DNA from: DATFQE01 sp963733845
GTDB taxonomy: Bacteria; Actinomycetota; Thermoleophilia; Gaiellales; Gaiellaceae
DNA length: 64,000 bases
Assembly (NCBI GenBank): GCA_963733845.1
Contig: CAVTEM010000012.1
Coordinates: 372,001-436,000 of the forward strand
Direction of reading: 5' to 3'
Positions 50,007-57,781 of the stretch are shown piece by piece. The notes beneath the pieces are model-generated. The model was not told where the DNA came from and ran no database searches. It was given only the letters and a program-made list of their open reading frames with translations. How positions within the stretch are numbered: position 1 is the stretch's first letter; each line of letters opens with the position of its first letter. Made by a program: the position numbers and the translations under genes.

Positions 50007-50966
50007 CTAGCCCGCGGGCACGGGCTCGAGCTCGACGACCTCGACGCCGGCGATGAGGCGACCGGCCTCACGGGGCTCGAAGCGGCCGGCTCCGATCTCG
50101 AGCGTCGAGGCCGCTCCTGCAGCCACCGCCGCGCGCAGCGCCTCCTCCGGGGTGCGCTCCTCGAACAGCGCCGCGAGGAAGCCGGCCAGCAGCACGTCGC
50201 CCGCACCCACGGTCGAGAGCGCCTCGACGCGTGGGGCCGTGGCCCGGTAGCGCTTGGCTATCCCGCGCTCCTCGCGCAGCAGCGCGAACGAGCCCGTCTC
50301 CTCGGTGATCAGCACGTTCCGCGGGCCTAGCTCGGCGATGTCCTCGAGCGCCTGCACGACCTCCTGCTCCTCCGTCAGCTCCTGTCCGACCAGACCCTCC
50401 GCCTCGGCCTGGTTCGGCGACACGAGGTAGGGCTCCGCGGCCGCGCCGAGCCGGAGCGGCTCGCCCTCGCTGTCGAGCACGGTCCGCACGCCCCGCCGGT
50501 TCAGCTCTCGGATCGCCTCGGCGTAGAAAGCCTCCGCCACGCCGCGAGGAAGCGTCCCGGCGAACACGACGATGTCCGCGCCGCGGGCGAGGTAGAGGAG
50601 CTTCTCGGTCAAGAGCACCAGCTCGGACTCCTGTACCTCCGGGCCCCACTCGTTGATCTCGGTGTACGTGTTCGCGGTCGGATCGACGACCGCGGTCGAG
50701 GTCCTCGACTCGTCGCCGATGCGAACGAAGTCGTTGAGGATCGCCTCGGCGGTCAGCTCCTCGATGATGCGCACGCCCGTCCGGCCGCCTGCGAGCCCGG
50801 TGGCAACGACGGGCACGTCGAGCCGCTTGAGGGCACGGGCGATGTTGATCCCCTTGCCGCCGGCCAGCGTCAGGGCCTGGCTCGCTCGGTGCCGCTGGCC
50901 GATCAGGAAGTTGGGCACGGTCACGGTCCGGTCGACGGCGGCATTCATCGTCACGGTGACGATCAC
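50007..50966 (-). CDS. PfkB-family sugar kinase, 1-phosphofructokinase-like
   Basis: A 319-residue ribokinase-fold kinase. The N-terminal signature is TLAGGKGINIARALKRLDVP, the sugar-binding start is TMNAAVDRTVTVPNFLIG and the catalytic Asp is in ALSTVGAGDVLLAGFLAALF. The order of motifs fits 1-phosphofructokinase/tagatose-6-phosphate kinase. No PTS genes are nearby, so the exact substrate is open. GTG 50966 overlaps the carboxypeptidase stop (GTGA). Confidence 0.88.
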   Translation of the reverse strand: MIVTVTMNAAVDRTVTVPNFLIGQRHRASQALTLAGGKGINIARALKRLDVPVVATGLAGGRTGVRIIEELTAEAILNDFVRIGDESRTSTAVVDPTANTYTEINEWGPEVQESELVLLTEKLLYLARGADIVVFAGTLPRGVAEAFYAEAIRELNRRGVRTVLDSEGEPLRLGAAAEPYLVSPNQAEAEGLVGQELTEEQEVVQALEDIAELGPRNVLITEETGSFALLREERGIAKRYRATAPRVEALSTVGAGDVLLAGFLAALFEERTPEEALRAAVAAGAASTLEIGAGRFEPREAGRLIAGVEVVELEPVPAG

Positions 50967-52093
50967 GAGAAGAAGCCTCCCAGATGGTGGAGCGTCCGCT
51001 TCGCGTACCAGCCGACCTTGCCTGCGGTTCCCGGCTGGGCGACCGAGCGCGAAGCCACGAGCGGCGAGCTGGCGACCAGGCGCCCCTGGTCGTAGACGTG
51101 CACCTCGCCCAGCCGCTGGCCCTCGCGGACCGGCAGCGAGACGGCCGTCGGGGCGACGACCTGCTCCGTGAGCGGGCGCGCGAGCCGGGCGGGGCGCCGC
51201 ACGGGGCGCATGGCGACGAGGCGGAGCGGGTCGCGCCCGTACGGAAGCTCGGCCGTGGCGTAGGTCCGCTCGGCCGAGATGACGGGGACGAGCCTGTATT
51301 GCGAGAGCCCGAAGGCGAGCAGCTCCATGAGATCGGCGTTCCGGACGCCGCGGCTGGGCGAGCCCAGGATCGTGGCGTAGATCGTGAAGCCGGGCCCGCG
51401 TGCGGCAGCCACCTGGCACCAGCCCGCGCCCGAGGTGTGGCCGGTCTTCACTCCGACCAGACCGGGGAACCGGCCGAGCAGGTCGTTCCACGTGTGCAGC
51501 GACCGCCCTCCCGAGATGCGGGTGTCGCGGGTCAGCGCGAGCTCGCGGATGACCGGCTGCCGCATCGCGATCTGGGCGAGCCGGTTGACGTCGTGGGCGC
51601 TGGACACGTGGCCGGCTACGTCGAGGCCGTCGGCGCGCTCGAAGTGGGTGGAGCGCAGGCCGAGCTGCTGCGCCTTGCGGTTCATCAGCGCGACGAAGGC
51701 GTCCTCGTCGCCGCGGCCGACGTGGGCCGCGAGCGCGATCGCCGCGTCGTTGGCGCTCTGGACCATGGCCGCCGCCATCAGGTCGCGGACCGTGATCCGC
51801 TCGCCGGCCCGCAGGCGGACGCCAGAGCCGGTGACCCCGACCGCGTCGCGGTCCACGGTGACGACGTCGTCCAGCTTCGTGCGCTCCAGCGCGACGAGCA
51901 CGGTCATCAGCTTGGTGATGCTCGCCGGCGGCACCCGCTGCTGCGCGTTGCGCGTCAGCAGGACCTCCCCGGTGGCCGCGTTCACCACCTCGTAGGCACG
52001 CGCGTCGACGCTGGGCGTCGCGGCGGCTGCGGAGGAGTGGACGGCGGCTGCGAGGACCGCGGCGAGGACTACTACGCGAATCCTCACGGCCAC
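50963..52093 (-). CDS. Serine-type D-Ala-D-Ala carboxypeptidase (PBP5/DacA type)
   Basis: A 376-residue exported S11 peptidase that trims peptidoglycan pentapeptides. The signal peptide is VVVLAAVLAAAVHSSAAAA. The catalytic motifs are SxxK in RVPPASITKLMTVLVALERT, SxN in AAMVQSANDAAIALAAHVG and KTG in LVGVKTGHTSGAGWCQVAAA. A C-terminal beta-rich domain (SLPVREGQRLGEVHVYDQG) and an amphipathic end anchor it to the membrane. It is followed by the PfkB kinase and preceded by a LysM protein, so cell-wall genes cluster here. Confidence 0.94.
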   Translation of the reverse strand: MAVRIRVVVLAAVLAAAVHSSAAAATPSVDARAYEVVNAATGEVLLTRNAQQRVPPASITKLMTVLVALERTKLDDVVTVDRDAVGVTGSGVRLRAGERITVRDLMAAAMVQSANDAAIALAAHVGRGDEDAFVALMNRKAQQLGLRSTHFERADGLDVAGHVSSAHDVNRLAQIAMRQPVIRELALTRDTRISGGRSLHTWNDLLGRFPGLVGVKTGHTSGAGWCQVAAARGPGFTIYATILGSPSRGVRNADLMELLAFGLSQYRLVPVISAERTYATAELPYGRDPLRLVAMRPVRRPARLARPLTEQVVAPTAVSLPVREGQRLGEVHVYDQGRLVASSPLVASRSVAQPGTAGKVGWYAKRTLHHLGGFFS

Positions 52094-52097
52094 CAGC

Positions 52098-52448
52098 CTA
52101 CCCGGGCACGACGATGCGCTGTCCGACCTGGAGCGAGGTCGGGTCGATGGTGGGGTTCAGCTCCAGCAGCCGCTCGACCGTCGTGTCGTGCTCGAACGCG
52201 ACCTCGTCGAGCGTGTCTCCCTCCTGGATGGCGTACGTGCGCCGAACCGGAGCCGGCGGGCGCGGACGCGTGGTCGTGCCGGCCGTGGTCGTGCGACGCG
52301 TGACCGCGGGAGTGCTCGCGGTGGGCTCGGAATTGGAGTCGAGACCCGCCCGGATCAGCAGCACCGCGACCGTCGCGGCGGCGAGGAAGGCAGCCGGCGC
52401 GAGCAGACGAGCACCCCAGAGCGCGCCGCGGCGGCCGCGCGCCGACAC
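52098..52448 (-). CDS. Membrane-anchored LysM protein
   Basis: A 116-residue protein with one N-terminal membrane helix (LLAPAAFLAAATVAVLLI), a Thr/Arg/Pro linker and a single C-terminal LysM domain: TYAIQEGDTLDEVAFEHDTT followed by LLELNPTIDPTSLQVGQRI. LysM binds N-acetylglucosamine polymers, so the protein should sit at the peptidoglycan. GTG 52448 is 3 nt from the pyrF stop and 4 nt before the carboxypeptidase start region, indicating one operon. Confidence 0.88.
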   Translation of the reverse strand: MSARGRRGALWGARLLAPAAFLAAATVAVLLIRAGLDSNSEPTASTPAVTRRTTTAGTTTRPRPPAPVRRTYAIQEGDTLDEVAFEHDTTVERLLELNPTIDPTSLQVGQRIVVPG

Positions 52449-52451
52449 CGC

Positions 52452-53363
52452 CTACCAGCCCGAGGCCGCCCAGACCTCGCTCTTCAACCTCGCGGCCTCC
52501 GAGCCTGCGGCGGTACGCCAGTCGGCAGCCGAGTTGCGGGACGCGTACATGACGGCGCGCGAGACGGTCACGAGCGCGCTCGCGGGCCCACTCGTGAACG
52601 CACGGGCGACATCGGCGGGCGTCGCGCCCTGCGCTCCCACGCCGGGCAGGAGCAGGATCGCGCGCGGCAGGAGTCGGCGCGCCTCCCCCACCGCCCGCGG
52701 ATGCGTGGCCCCGACGACGGCTCCCACGCTGGAGAGGCCGCGCTCGCCGACGAGGTCCTCGCCCCACTCGCCGACGAGGCGGGCCACGTGCTGCCAGAGC
52801 AGCTGCCCGTCGCGCAGCGAGAGGTCCTGCACGTCCGCACCGCCCTCGTTCGAGGTCTTCACGAGGCAGAAGATCCCGGCCCCCTCGCGCCGGCAGGCGG
52901 CGAGGAACGGCTCCAGCGAGTCGCGGCCCAGGTACGGGTTGACCGTGAGCGCGTCCGCGAGCGGGTCCGCCCCTGCGCGCGGCTCCAGGTAGGCGGCCGC
53001 GTACGCACGCGCGGTCGAGCCGATGTCTCCGCGCTTGCCGTCCGCGAGCACGAGCAGGCCGGCGGAGCGCGCGTAGACGCAGATCTCCTCGAACGAGCGC
53101 AGCCCTTCCGAGCCGTGCGCCTCGAAGAACGCGAGCTGCGGCTTGATCGCGACCGCGTGCGGCGCGACGGCGTCCACGATCCCGAGGCTGAAGCGGGCGA
53201 TCGCCTGCGCGGGGGGATCTCCGCGGAGCTCGACGGGCAACAGGTCGAGGCGGGGATCGAGCCCCACGACGAGCTGGCTCCGCTTGCGCTCGATCGCCTC
53301 GGCCAGCCGGTCCCCGAAGGTGGCGACGGCGGTTCTGGGCGCGGCCTGCACGTCCTGAGCCAT
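52452..53363 (-). CDS. pyrF: Orotidine 5'-phosphate decarboxylase, type 2
   Basis: A 303-residue OMP decarboxylase making UMP. The active-site motif is LLVLADGKRGDIGSTARAYA, preceded by VVGLDPRLDLLP and IKPQLAFFEAHGSEGL. Later motifs are DALTVNPYLGRDSLEPFL and LLPGVGAQGATPADVARAF. The length and motif fit the longer type 2 form of actinobacteria. TAACCT 7 nt before ATG 53363 suggests a leaderless start. Confidence 0.94.
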   Translation of the reverse strand: MAQDVQAAPRTAVATFGDRLAEAIERKRSQLVVGLDPRLDLLPVELRGDPPAQAIARFSLGIVDAVAPHAVAIKPQLAFFEAHGSEGLRSFEEICVYARSAGLLVLADGKRGDIGSTARAYAAAYLEPRAGADPLADALTVNPYLGRDSLEPFLAACRREGAGIFCLVKTSNEGGADVQDLSLRDGQLLWQHVARLVGEWGEDLVGERGLSSVGAVVGATHPRAVGEARRLLPRAILLLPGVGAQGATPADVARAFTSGPASALVTVSRAVMYASRNSAADWRTAAGSEAARLKSEVWAASGW

Positions 53364-53388
53364 CACGCTGAGGTTACGTCACAACGAA

Positions 53389-53416
53389 GACGGGGGTCCC
53401 TGGCGGGACCCCCGTC
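53389..53416 (-). terminator. Hairpin terminator of hupB
   Basis: GACGGGGGTCCC (53389-53400) pairs perfectly with GGGACCCCCGTC (53405-53416) around TGGC, in the gap between the hupB stop at 53439 and the pyrF start. Confidence 0.8.
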
Positions 53417-53438
53417 GAAGCCTGCGAAGCCTCGGAGC

Positions 53439-53717
53439 CTAGCCGCGCACTGCCGACTTCAGCCCGCTGCCCGCCGAGAACTTCGGCACGTTGGCGGCGG
53501 GGATCTGAACCTTCTGGCTCGGGTTGCGCGGGTTCACGCCCGTCCGGGCGGCGCGCCTCTGGACCGAGAACTTGCCGAAGCCCGTGAACACGACGTCTTC
53601 GCCCCGTGTCAGAGCCTCCTGGATCGACGACAGGACGGCGTCGACGGCAGAGCCGGCCTCTCTCTTGCTGATGCCCGCCTTATCGGCCACCTTGTCGACG
53701 AACTCACTTTTAGTCAC
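53439..53717 (-). CDS. hupB: HU-family DNA-binding protein
   Basis: A 92-residue HU. The N-terminal helices read TKSEFVDKVADKAGISKREA and the DNA-binding arm is in FTGFGKFSVQRRAARTGVNP RNP with the proline that intercalates. No Lys-rich C-terminal tail of mycobacterial HupB is present. The GTG at 53717 is preceded by GGGAGGAG, so this gene uses a Shine-Dalgarno. A terminator follows. Confidence 0.96.
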   Translation of the reverse strand: MTKSEFVDKVADKAGISKREAGSAVDAVLSSIQEALTRGEDVVFTGFGKFSVQRRAARTGVNPRNPSQKVQIPAANVPKFSAGSGLKSAVRG

Positions 53718-53783
53718 GAACTCTCCTCCCCTCGATGGGTTCTCGAATCGGTCGGAAGACCCTACCAGGGAAGACCTTTCGGC

Positions 53784-54341
53784 TCAACCATGCGGATTAG
53801 CGGCACTTTTTGCCGCTTCGAGCAGTTCAGAGGCCCGAAAGAGGGGCCGTAACCGCACCGCCTGGCGGGCGAGAGCGTCCGCTCCGCCCTCCTCCCGATC
53901 GACCACGCAGACGGCCATTCCGCACTCGAGTCCGGCCGCACGGAGCGCCTCGACCGCCTCCAGCGCGGCCCCTCCTGACGTGATCACATCCTCGACGAGA
54001 CAGACGCGCTCGCCGGGCTCGAAGGCACCCTCGAGCCGGTTCTCGGTCCCGTAGTCCTTCGCCTGCTTGCGCACGATCAGGAAGGGCAGGCCCGAGGCGA
54101 GCGAGGCGGCGGCGGCGAGCGCGACGGCGCCGAGCTCCGGGCCGGCCAGTCGGGCCGACTCGGGCTCGTGCTCGGCGACGGCCGCGGCAATCCGCTCGCC
54201 CAGGGCCTCGAGCAGGTCGGGGCGGGTCTCGAAGCGGTACTTGTCCAGGTAGTACGAGGAACGGCGCCCGGAGCGGAGCACGAAGTCGCCGTGCAGCAGC
54301 GCGTGGTCGCCGAGCGCCTGCGCGAGCTCGTCGTGCGTCAC
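53784..54341 (-). CDS. pyrE: Orotate phosphoribosyltransferase
   Basis: A 185-residue OPRTase joining orotate and PRPP to give OMP. The flexible loop and substrate segment are LIVRKQAKDYGTENRLEGAF. The PRPP motif is RVCLVEDVITSGGAALEAVE, and the N-terminal segment FVLRSGRRSSYYLDKYRF is typical. GTG 54341 overlaps the stop of the small upstream gene by 4 nt. With pyrF 0.4 kb further on, the last two UMP steps lie close together. Confidence 0.93.
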   Translation of the reverse strand: MTHDELAQALGDHALLHGDFVLRSGRRSSYYLDKYRFETRPDLLEALGERIAAAVAEHEPESARLAGPELGAVALAAAASLASGLPFLIVRKQAKDYGTENRLEGAFEPGERVCLVEDVITSGGAALEAVEALRAAGLECGMAVCVVDREEGGADALARQAVRLRPLFRASELLEAAKSAANPHG

Positions 54342-54541
54342 GGCCGGCCGGCCGCGCGGAGCGCCTCGGTCGCACGTGCGAGCGCGGCCGTCGCCGCCGG
54401 CGTCGTGGGGGCGAGCGAGACCATCGCGCCGTCGTCGTAGTAGACGTCCAGGCGCAGGCGGTGCTCACCTCGGCGGCGGCGTGCCCGGACGGCGCCGCTC
54501 ACTCCGAGGGCGAGGAGGGCGCCGACGGCAAGCCTCTTCAC
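54338..54541 (-). CDS. Small protein with N-terminal hydrophobic segment
   Basis: A 67-residue product from GTG 54541. The hydrophobic start KRLAVGALLALGVSGAV is followed by RARRRRGEHRLRLDVYYDDG and an Ala-rich helix ending at the pyrE start. It could be a small membrane-anchored protein. GTGA overlaps on both sides (roadblock-like gene and pyrE) support it as a translated member of the operon. I do not recognise a family. Confidence 0.55.
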   Translation of the reverse strand: MKRLAVGALLALGVSGAVRARRRRGEHRLRLDVYYDDGAMVSLAPTTPAATAALARATEALRAAGRP

Positions 54542-54885
54542 GCGGCCTCCTCCAAGCGGCGCAGGCAGACGCGCAGGTCGTGGAGGACGAGGCCGGCGGG
54601 CTCGTCCGGAGCGGTCGTGGCCGCGAGCACGTGCCCGTCGCCGGCGGCCACGAAGAGACTGCCGCCGGGAACGGCAGCCTCGAGCGCGCTCACCCGCGGC
54701 CCGCTCTCGCGCACACGAGCCGCCGCCTCGAGCGCGGCGGCGGCGGCCGCTCCGACCTCGCGCGCACGCTCGTCGTCGCCGTCGAAGGTCGAGGCGAGCA
54801 CGTCACCGTCGCGTCCGAGCAGCACCGCTTCTCGAACCTGGTTCGAGAGGTCCGTCAACTCCGACAGGGCCTCGCCCGGGCTCAT
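54538..54885 (-). CDS. Roadblock/LC7-like domain protein
   Basis: A 115-residue alpha/beta protein: LSELTDLSNQVREAVLLGRD, then GDVLASTFDGDDERA, a long Ala-rich helix and two strands GGSLFVAAGDGHVLAATTAP ending in a helix LHDLRVCLRRLEEA. The order of elements matches the roadblock/LC7 fold, which in actinobacteria usually works with small GTPases. No GTPase is adjacent. ATG 54885 has TAGCGT 6 nt upstream and is divergent from the YihY gene. Confidence 0.55.
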   Translation of the reverse strand: MSPGEALSELTDLSNQVREAVLLGRDGDVLASTFDGDDERAREVGAAAAAALEAAARVRESGPRVSALEAAVPGGSLFVAAGDGHVLAATTAPDEPAGLVLHDLRVCLRRLEEAA

Positions 54886-54918
54886 GGCTCGACGCTAACA
54901 CAGGGATACTCCGGGGCC

Positions 54919-55734
54919 GTGAGGGCGGTCTTCGCCAAGTTCTTCGCCGACCGAGGCACCCACCTGGCGGCGATGATCGCGTACTTCGCGCTGCTCTCGT
55001 TCGTGCCGCTGCTCTTCCTGGCGCTGGCGCTGCTGGGATTCGCGCACCGGCCCGACGAGTCGAGCGTCCTGGTCGAGGAGCTCAGCAAGCTCTTCCCGCG
55101 GACGTCGATCGACACGATCGTCCGCTTCGTCACCGAGATCCAGAAGAACGCGAGGACCCTCGGCATCCTCGGCGCCGTGTTCGTCTTCTGGACGTCGCTC
55201 TCGCTCTTCAGCGTGCTCGAGTCGGCGTTCAACATCGTCTACGGACGCCCGAACAGGTCGTTTCTGCGCGGGAAGGCGCTGGCGCTCGCGATGCTGATCG
55301 CCTCGCTGATCACGCTGTTCGTCGGCCTCTTCGCGGGCAGCTTCGGGTACGAGGTGCTGAAGCGGTGGGCTCCGGGCTTCGTCAGCAACGAGGTCGTCGC
55401 GTACGTCATCTCGGTGCTGATCTCGAGCATCGCCGTCTTCGTCTTCCTCGTCGCGGTCTACACGCTGCTCACCAACGTCTCCCTGCACCCGCGGGACGTG
55501 CTGCCCGGCGCACTCATCTCGACGGTCGCGCTCGAGGCGAGTTTCCAGGTGCTGCCGGTCTACCTGCGCGTGTCGAAGGACGTGATCGCGCTGCAGGCGC
55601 TGGGCGGCACGGCGCTCTTGCTGGTCTGGCTGTACGTGATGGCCAACGTGGTCGTGTTCGGCGCCGAGGTCAACTGGTTCTGGCACAGGCGCCCGGACGA
55701 GGAGGAGCTGGAGGAAGCGGCCGGGCTGGCCTGA
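54919..55734 (+). CDS. YihY/BrkB-family inner-membrane protein
   Basis: A 271-residue membrane protein of the YihY/virulence factor BrkB family (formerly misnamed RNase BN). It has six helices; conserved parts are THLAAMIAYFALLSFVPLLF, FVFWTSLSLFSVLESAFNIV and LGGTALLLVWLYVMANVVVF, followed by the family's GAEVN. GTG 54919 is preceded by GATACT 8 nt upstream. A molecular function is not established for the family. Confidence 0.88.
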   Translation: MRAVFAKFFADRGTHLAAMIAYFALLSFVPLLFLALALLGFAHRPDESSVLVEELSKLFPRTSIDTIVRFVTEIQKNARTLGILGAVFVFWTSLSLFSVLESAFNIVYGRPNRSFLRGKALALAMLIASLITLFVGLFAGSFGYEVLKRWAPGFVSNEVVAYVISVLISSIAVFVFLVAVYTLLTNVSLHPRDVLPGALISTVALEASFQVLPVYLRVSKDVIALQALGGTALLLVWLYVMANVVVFGAEVNWFWHRRPDEEELEEAAGLA

Positions 55735-55751
55735 CCGCACACGTCCCGCAA

Positions 55752-55786
55752 GGCCATGTCCAGGGGTCTGACCCCTGGACATGGCC
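55752..55786. repeat. Long perfect hairpin, terminator or REP-like element
   Basis: GGCCATGTCCAGGGGT (55752-55767) pairs perfectly with ACCCCTGGACATGGCC (55771-55786) around CTG. A 16-bp stem with the AGGGGTCTGACCCCT core is longer and more regular than the other terminators here. It lies between converging genes ending at 55734 and 55840. It can terminate both, but its form also resembles dispersed palindromic repeats. Confidence 0.7.
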
Positions 55787-55839
55787 CTGTGGATGGATTG
55801 TCACAGTGACGGCACGCAAGCCGCTATCCCGGACGCGGC

Positions 55840-56410
55840 CTAACGGGACATGTCGAGCTGCTGCGCCAGCGCCTGCGCGGCTTGCGCGCGGTGGGAGTGC
55901 TCGGACTTCCAGGCGTCGCCGAGCTCCGCGACCGTGCGCTCCTCGCCCTCCGGGACGAAGATCGGGTCGTAGCCGAAGCCCTCCGAGCCACGACGCTCGT
56001 AAGCGATGTGGCCATCGAGGCGCCCGGTCGCGTGAAGCTCCTTGCCGTCCGGGGCCGACGGCGACGAGCTCGCAGACGTAGTGCGCGTGCCGGTCCTCGA
56101 CGCCCTCGAGCTCCGCCAGGAGGCGGTCGAGCGGATCGTCGTCTCCGGCCCAGCGCGCGGAGTGCAGGCCGGGACGGCCGCCGAGCGCGTCGACGGCGAG
56201 CCCGGAGTCCTCGCCCAGCACCCACTCGCCGGCCGGCGCCGCCGACCGGCCGAACCGGGCCTTCACCCGCGCGTTCTCGTAGTGCGTCGCCCCGTCCTCC
56301 GGCGGGTAGTCCAGGGCGCCGAGCAGCTCGATGGTCCAGCCCGGCAGCGCCGTCCTCAGCTCGCCGAGCTTGTGCGGGTTGGCCGAGGCCAGCCGCGCTA
56401 CGAGCTCCAA
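55840..56410 (-). pseudogene. rdgB: XTP/dITP diphosphatase (Ham1/RdgB), one frameshift
   Basis: RdgB hydrolyses non-canonical purine triphosphates. TTG 56410 gives LVARLASANPHKLGELRTAL, the nucleotide-binding start. THYENARVKARFG and the metal motif VLGEDSGLAVDALGGRPGLH SAR follow. One extra base near 56050 shifts the frame. Corrected, it continues to the conserved SEGFGYDPIFVPEGEERTVA and a stop at 55840. The start overlaps the end of the MgtC C-terminal piece by 13 nt. The break is probably an assembly error. Confidence 0.85.
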
Positions 56411-56700
56411 CGCACCGCCCGGACGTCCTCGAGGTCGGCCAGCCGCGCGAGCGTCGTGCGAGCGCCCTCGGGGAACGCCGCGCGCAGCACGACCAGCAGC
56501 CCGTCGCGGGAGCGCTCGAGCTGGAGCGACTCGACCTCGATCCCGAGCTCCTCGACCGCGGCCAGCACCGGCTGGGCGCTCGCACCGCTCGGCAGCTCGA
56601 TCTCGAGCGGTCGCTCCTCCGGCCGGGCGCGCAGGAACAGGTGATAGGCGAGCACCCGCAGCGGCCAGAGGCTGATCAGCACCGCGGCCGTCGTGAGCAC
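56398..56700 (-). CDS. C-terminal part of MgtC-family protein, separated by an in-frame TAG
   Basis: About 100 codons in the same frame as the MgtC gene upstream, separated only by TAG at 56709-56707 and two codons. It has a hydrophobic helix (LTTAAVLISLWPLRVLAYHL) that would be the last helix of an MgtC/SapB protein, then a soluble ACT-like domain (EIELPSGASAQPVLAAVEEL, VVLRAAFPEGARTTLARLAD). In full-length relatives these segments belong to one chain, so this is most likely the second half of a split gene. A GTG at 56700 could start it independently. Confidence 0.6.
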   Translation of the reverse strand: MLTTAAVLISLWPLRVLAYHLFLRARPEERPLEIELPSGASAQPVLAAVEELGIEVESLQLERSRDGLLVVLRAAFPEGARTTLARLADLEDVRAVRWSS

Positions 56701-56706
56701 GGCCGC

Positions 56707-57075
56707 CTAGTAGTAGCCGGCTCCGACGGCCATCCCGATCGCGGCCACCGCCCAGAGCGTCGCGGCGGTGGTCAGCCCGCGGACCGTGAGGCCCTGGCGG
56801 ATGATCGCGCCGGCGCCGAGGAAACCGACCCCGGTGACGATCTGCGCGGCGATCCGGGTCGGGTCGAAGACGATGCCCTCGGCGTTCGAGAAATGCCAGT
56901 CGCTCCACCCGTAGGCGGAGACGAGCGTGAACAGCGCGGCGCCGAGCGAGACCAGCAGGTGCGTGCGGAGCCCCGCCTCGCGCTCCCGCAGCTCGCGCTC
57001 GAGCCCGATCGCAGCCCCGAGTCCCGCGGCCAGTGCGATCCGCAGGGTCAGCTCGGCGAGCGAGAGCTCAGGCAT
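56707..57075 (-). CDS. MgtC/SapB-family membrane protein, truncated by TAG
   Basis: A 122-residue membrane protein with four helices. Family motifs are AGLGAAIGLERELREREAGL RTH and VTGVGFLGAGAIIRQGLTVR GLTTAATLW. It ends in AIGMAVGAGYY just before TAG. MgtC proteins modulate membrane ATPases and phosphate or Mg2+ homeostasis. The start overlaps the rph stop by 8 nt. Relatives usually continue with one more helix and a soluble domain, found here after the stop codon. Confidence 0.8.
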   Translation of the reverse strand: MPELSLAELTLRIALAAGLGAAIGLERELREREAGLRTHLLVSLGAALFTLVSAYGWSDWHFSNAEGIVFDPTRIAAQIVTGVGFLGAGAIIRQGLTVRGLTTAATLWAVAAIGMAVGAGYY

Positions 57076-57781
57076 GGACGGCCTCGGCCGCCGCCCGCTG
57101 AGCCGCCGAGATCTCGTCGATGCCGAGCGCGCCGACGGCCAGCATCTCGTCCAGCTCCTCGCGCGAGAACGGCGCGCCTTCCGCGGTCGCCTGCACCTCG
57201 ACGAGCCGGCCGTCGCCGGTCATGACGACGTTCAGGTCGACCTCCGCGCCGGAGTCCTCGACGTAGTCGAGGTCGAGCAGGACCTGCCCGTCGACGATCC
57301 CGACCGAGACCGCGGCGACGGAGTCCACCAGCGCGCGGCCGAGGCCCATGCGGTCGAGAGCTCGCCGCGCCGCGACGTAGACGCCAGAGATCGCCGCGCA
57401 GCGCGTGCCGCCGTCAGCCTGGAGCACGTCGCAGTCGAGCCACAGCGTGCGCTCGCCGAGCGCCTCCATGTCAGCGACCGCCCGCAGCGCCCGACCTATC
57501 AACCGCTGAATTTCCACGGTCCGGCCCTTCTGCTTGCCCTGGCTCGCCTCGCGCGGCGTGCGCTGGCCCGTCGAGGCCGGCAGCATCGAGTACTCGGCGG
57601 TCAGCCAGCCCTTGCCGCGGCCCATCATCCAGCGCGGGACGCCCTCGTCGAGCGTCGCGGTGCAGAGGACGCGCGTCCGCCCGAACGAGATCAACGCCGA
57701 GCCGTGAGCCTGCTCGAGGTAGTCCGGCTCGATCGTCAGCGGCCGCAGCTCGTCCGTTCGACGGCCGGCTTCGCGGGTCAC
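57068..57781 (-). CDS. rph: Ribonuclease PH
   Basis: A 237-residue 3'-5' phosphorolytic RNase that trims tRNA 3' ends. Conserved segments are GSALISFGRTRVLCTATLDE, GWLTAEYSMLPASTGQRTPR, LWLDCDVLQADGGTRCAAIS and LLDLDYVEDSGAEVDLNVVM. GTG 57781 overlaps the murI stop by 4 nt, and the stop overlaps the mgtC start. The murI-rph-rdgB order is standard in actinobacteria; here mgtC is inserted before rdgB. Confidence 0.96.
   Translation of the reverse strand: MTREAGRRTDELRPLTIEPDYLEQAHGSALISFGRTRVLCTATLDEGVPRWMMGRGKGWLTAEYSMLPASTGQRTPREASQGKQKGRTVEIQRLIGRALRAVADMEALGERTLWLDCDVLQADGGTRCAAISGVYVAARRALDRMGLGRALVDSVAAVSVGIVDGQVLLDLDYVEDSGAEVDLNVVMTGDGRLVEVQATAEGAPFSREELDEMLAVGALGIDEISAAQRAAAEAVHA

Noticed and set aside
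56707..56709. TAG in mgtC as pyrrolysine or suppressed stop
   Set aside because: Nothing in the MgtC family places a special residue here and no supporting machinery is seen; a base change is simpler.
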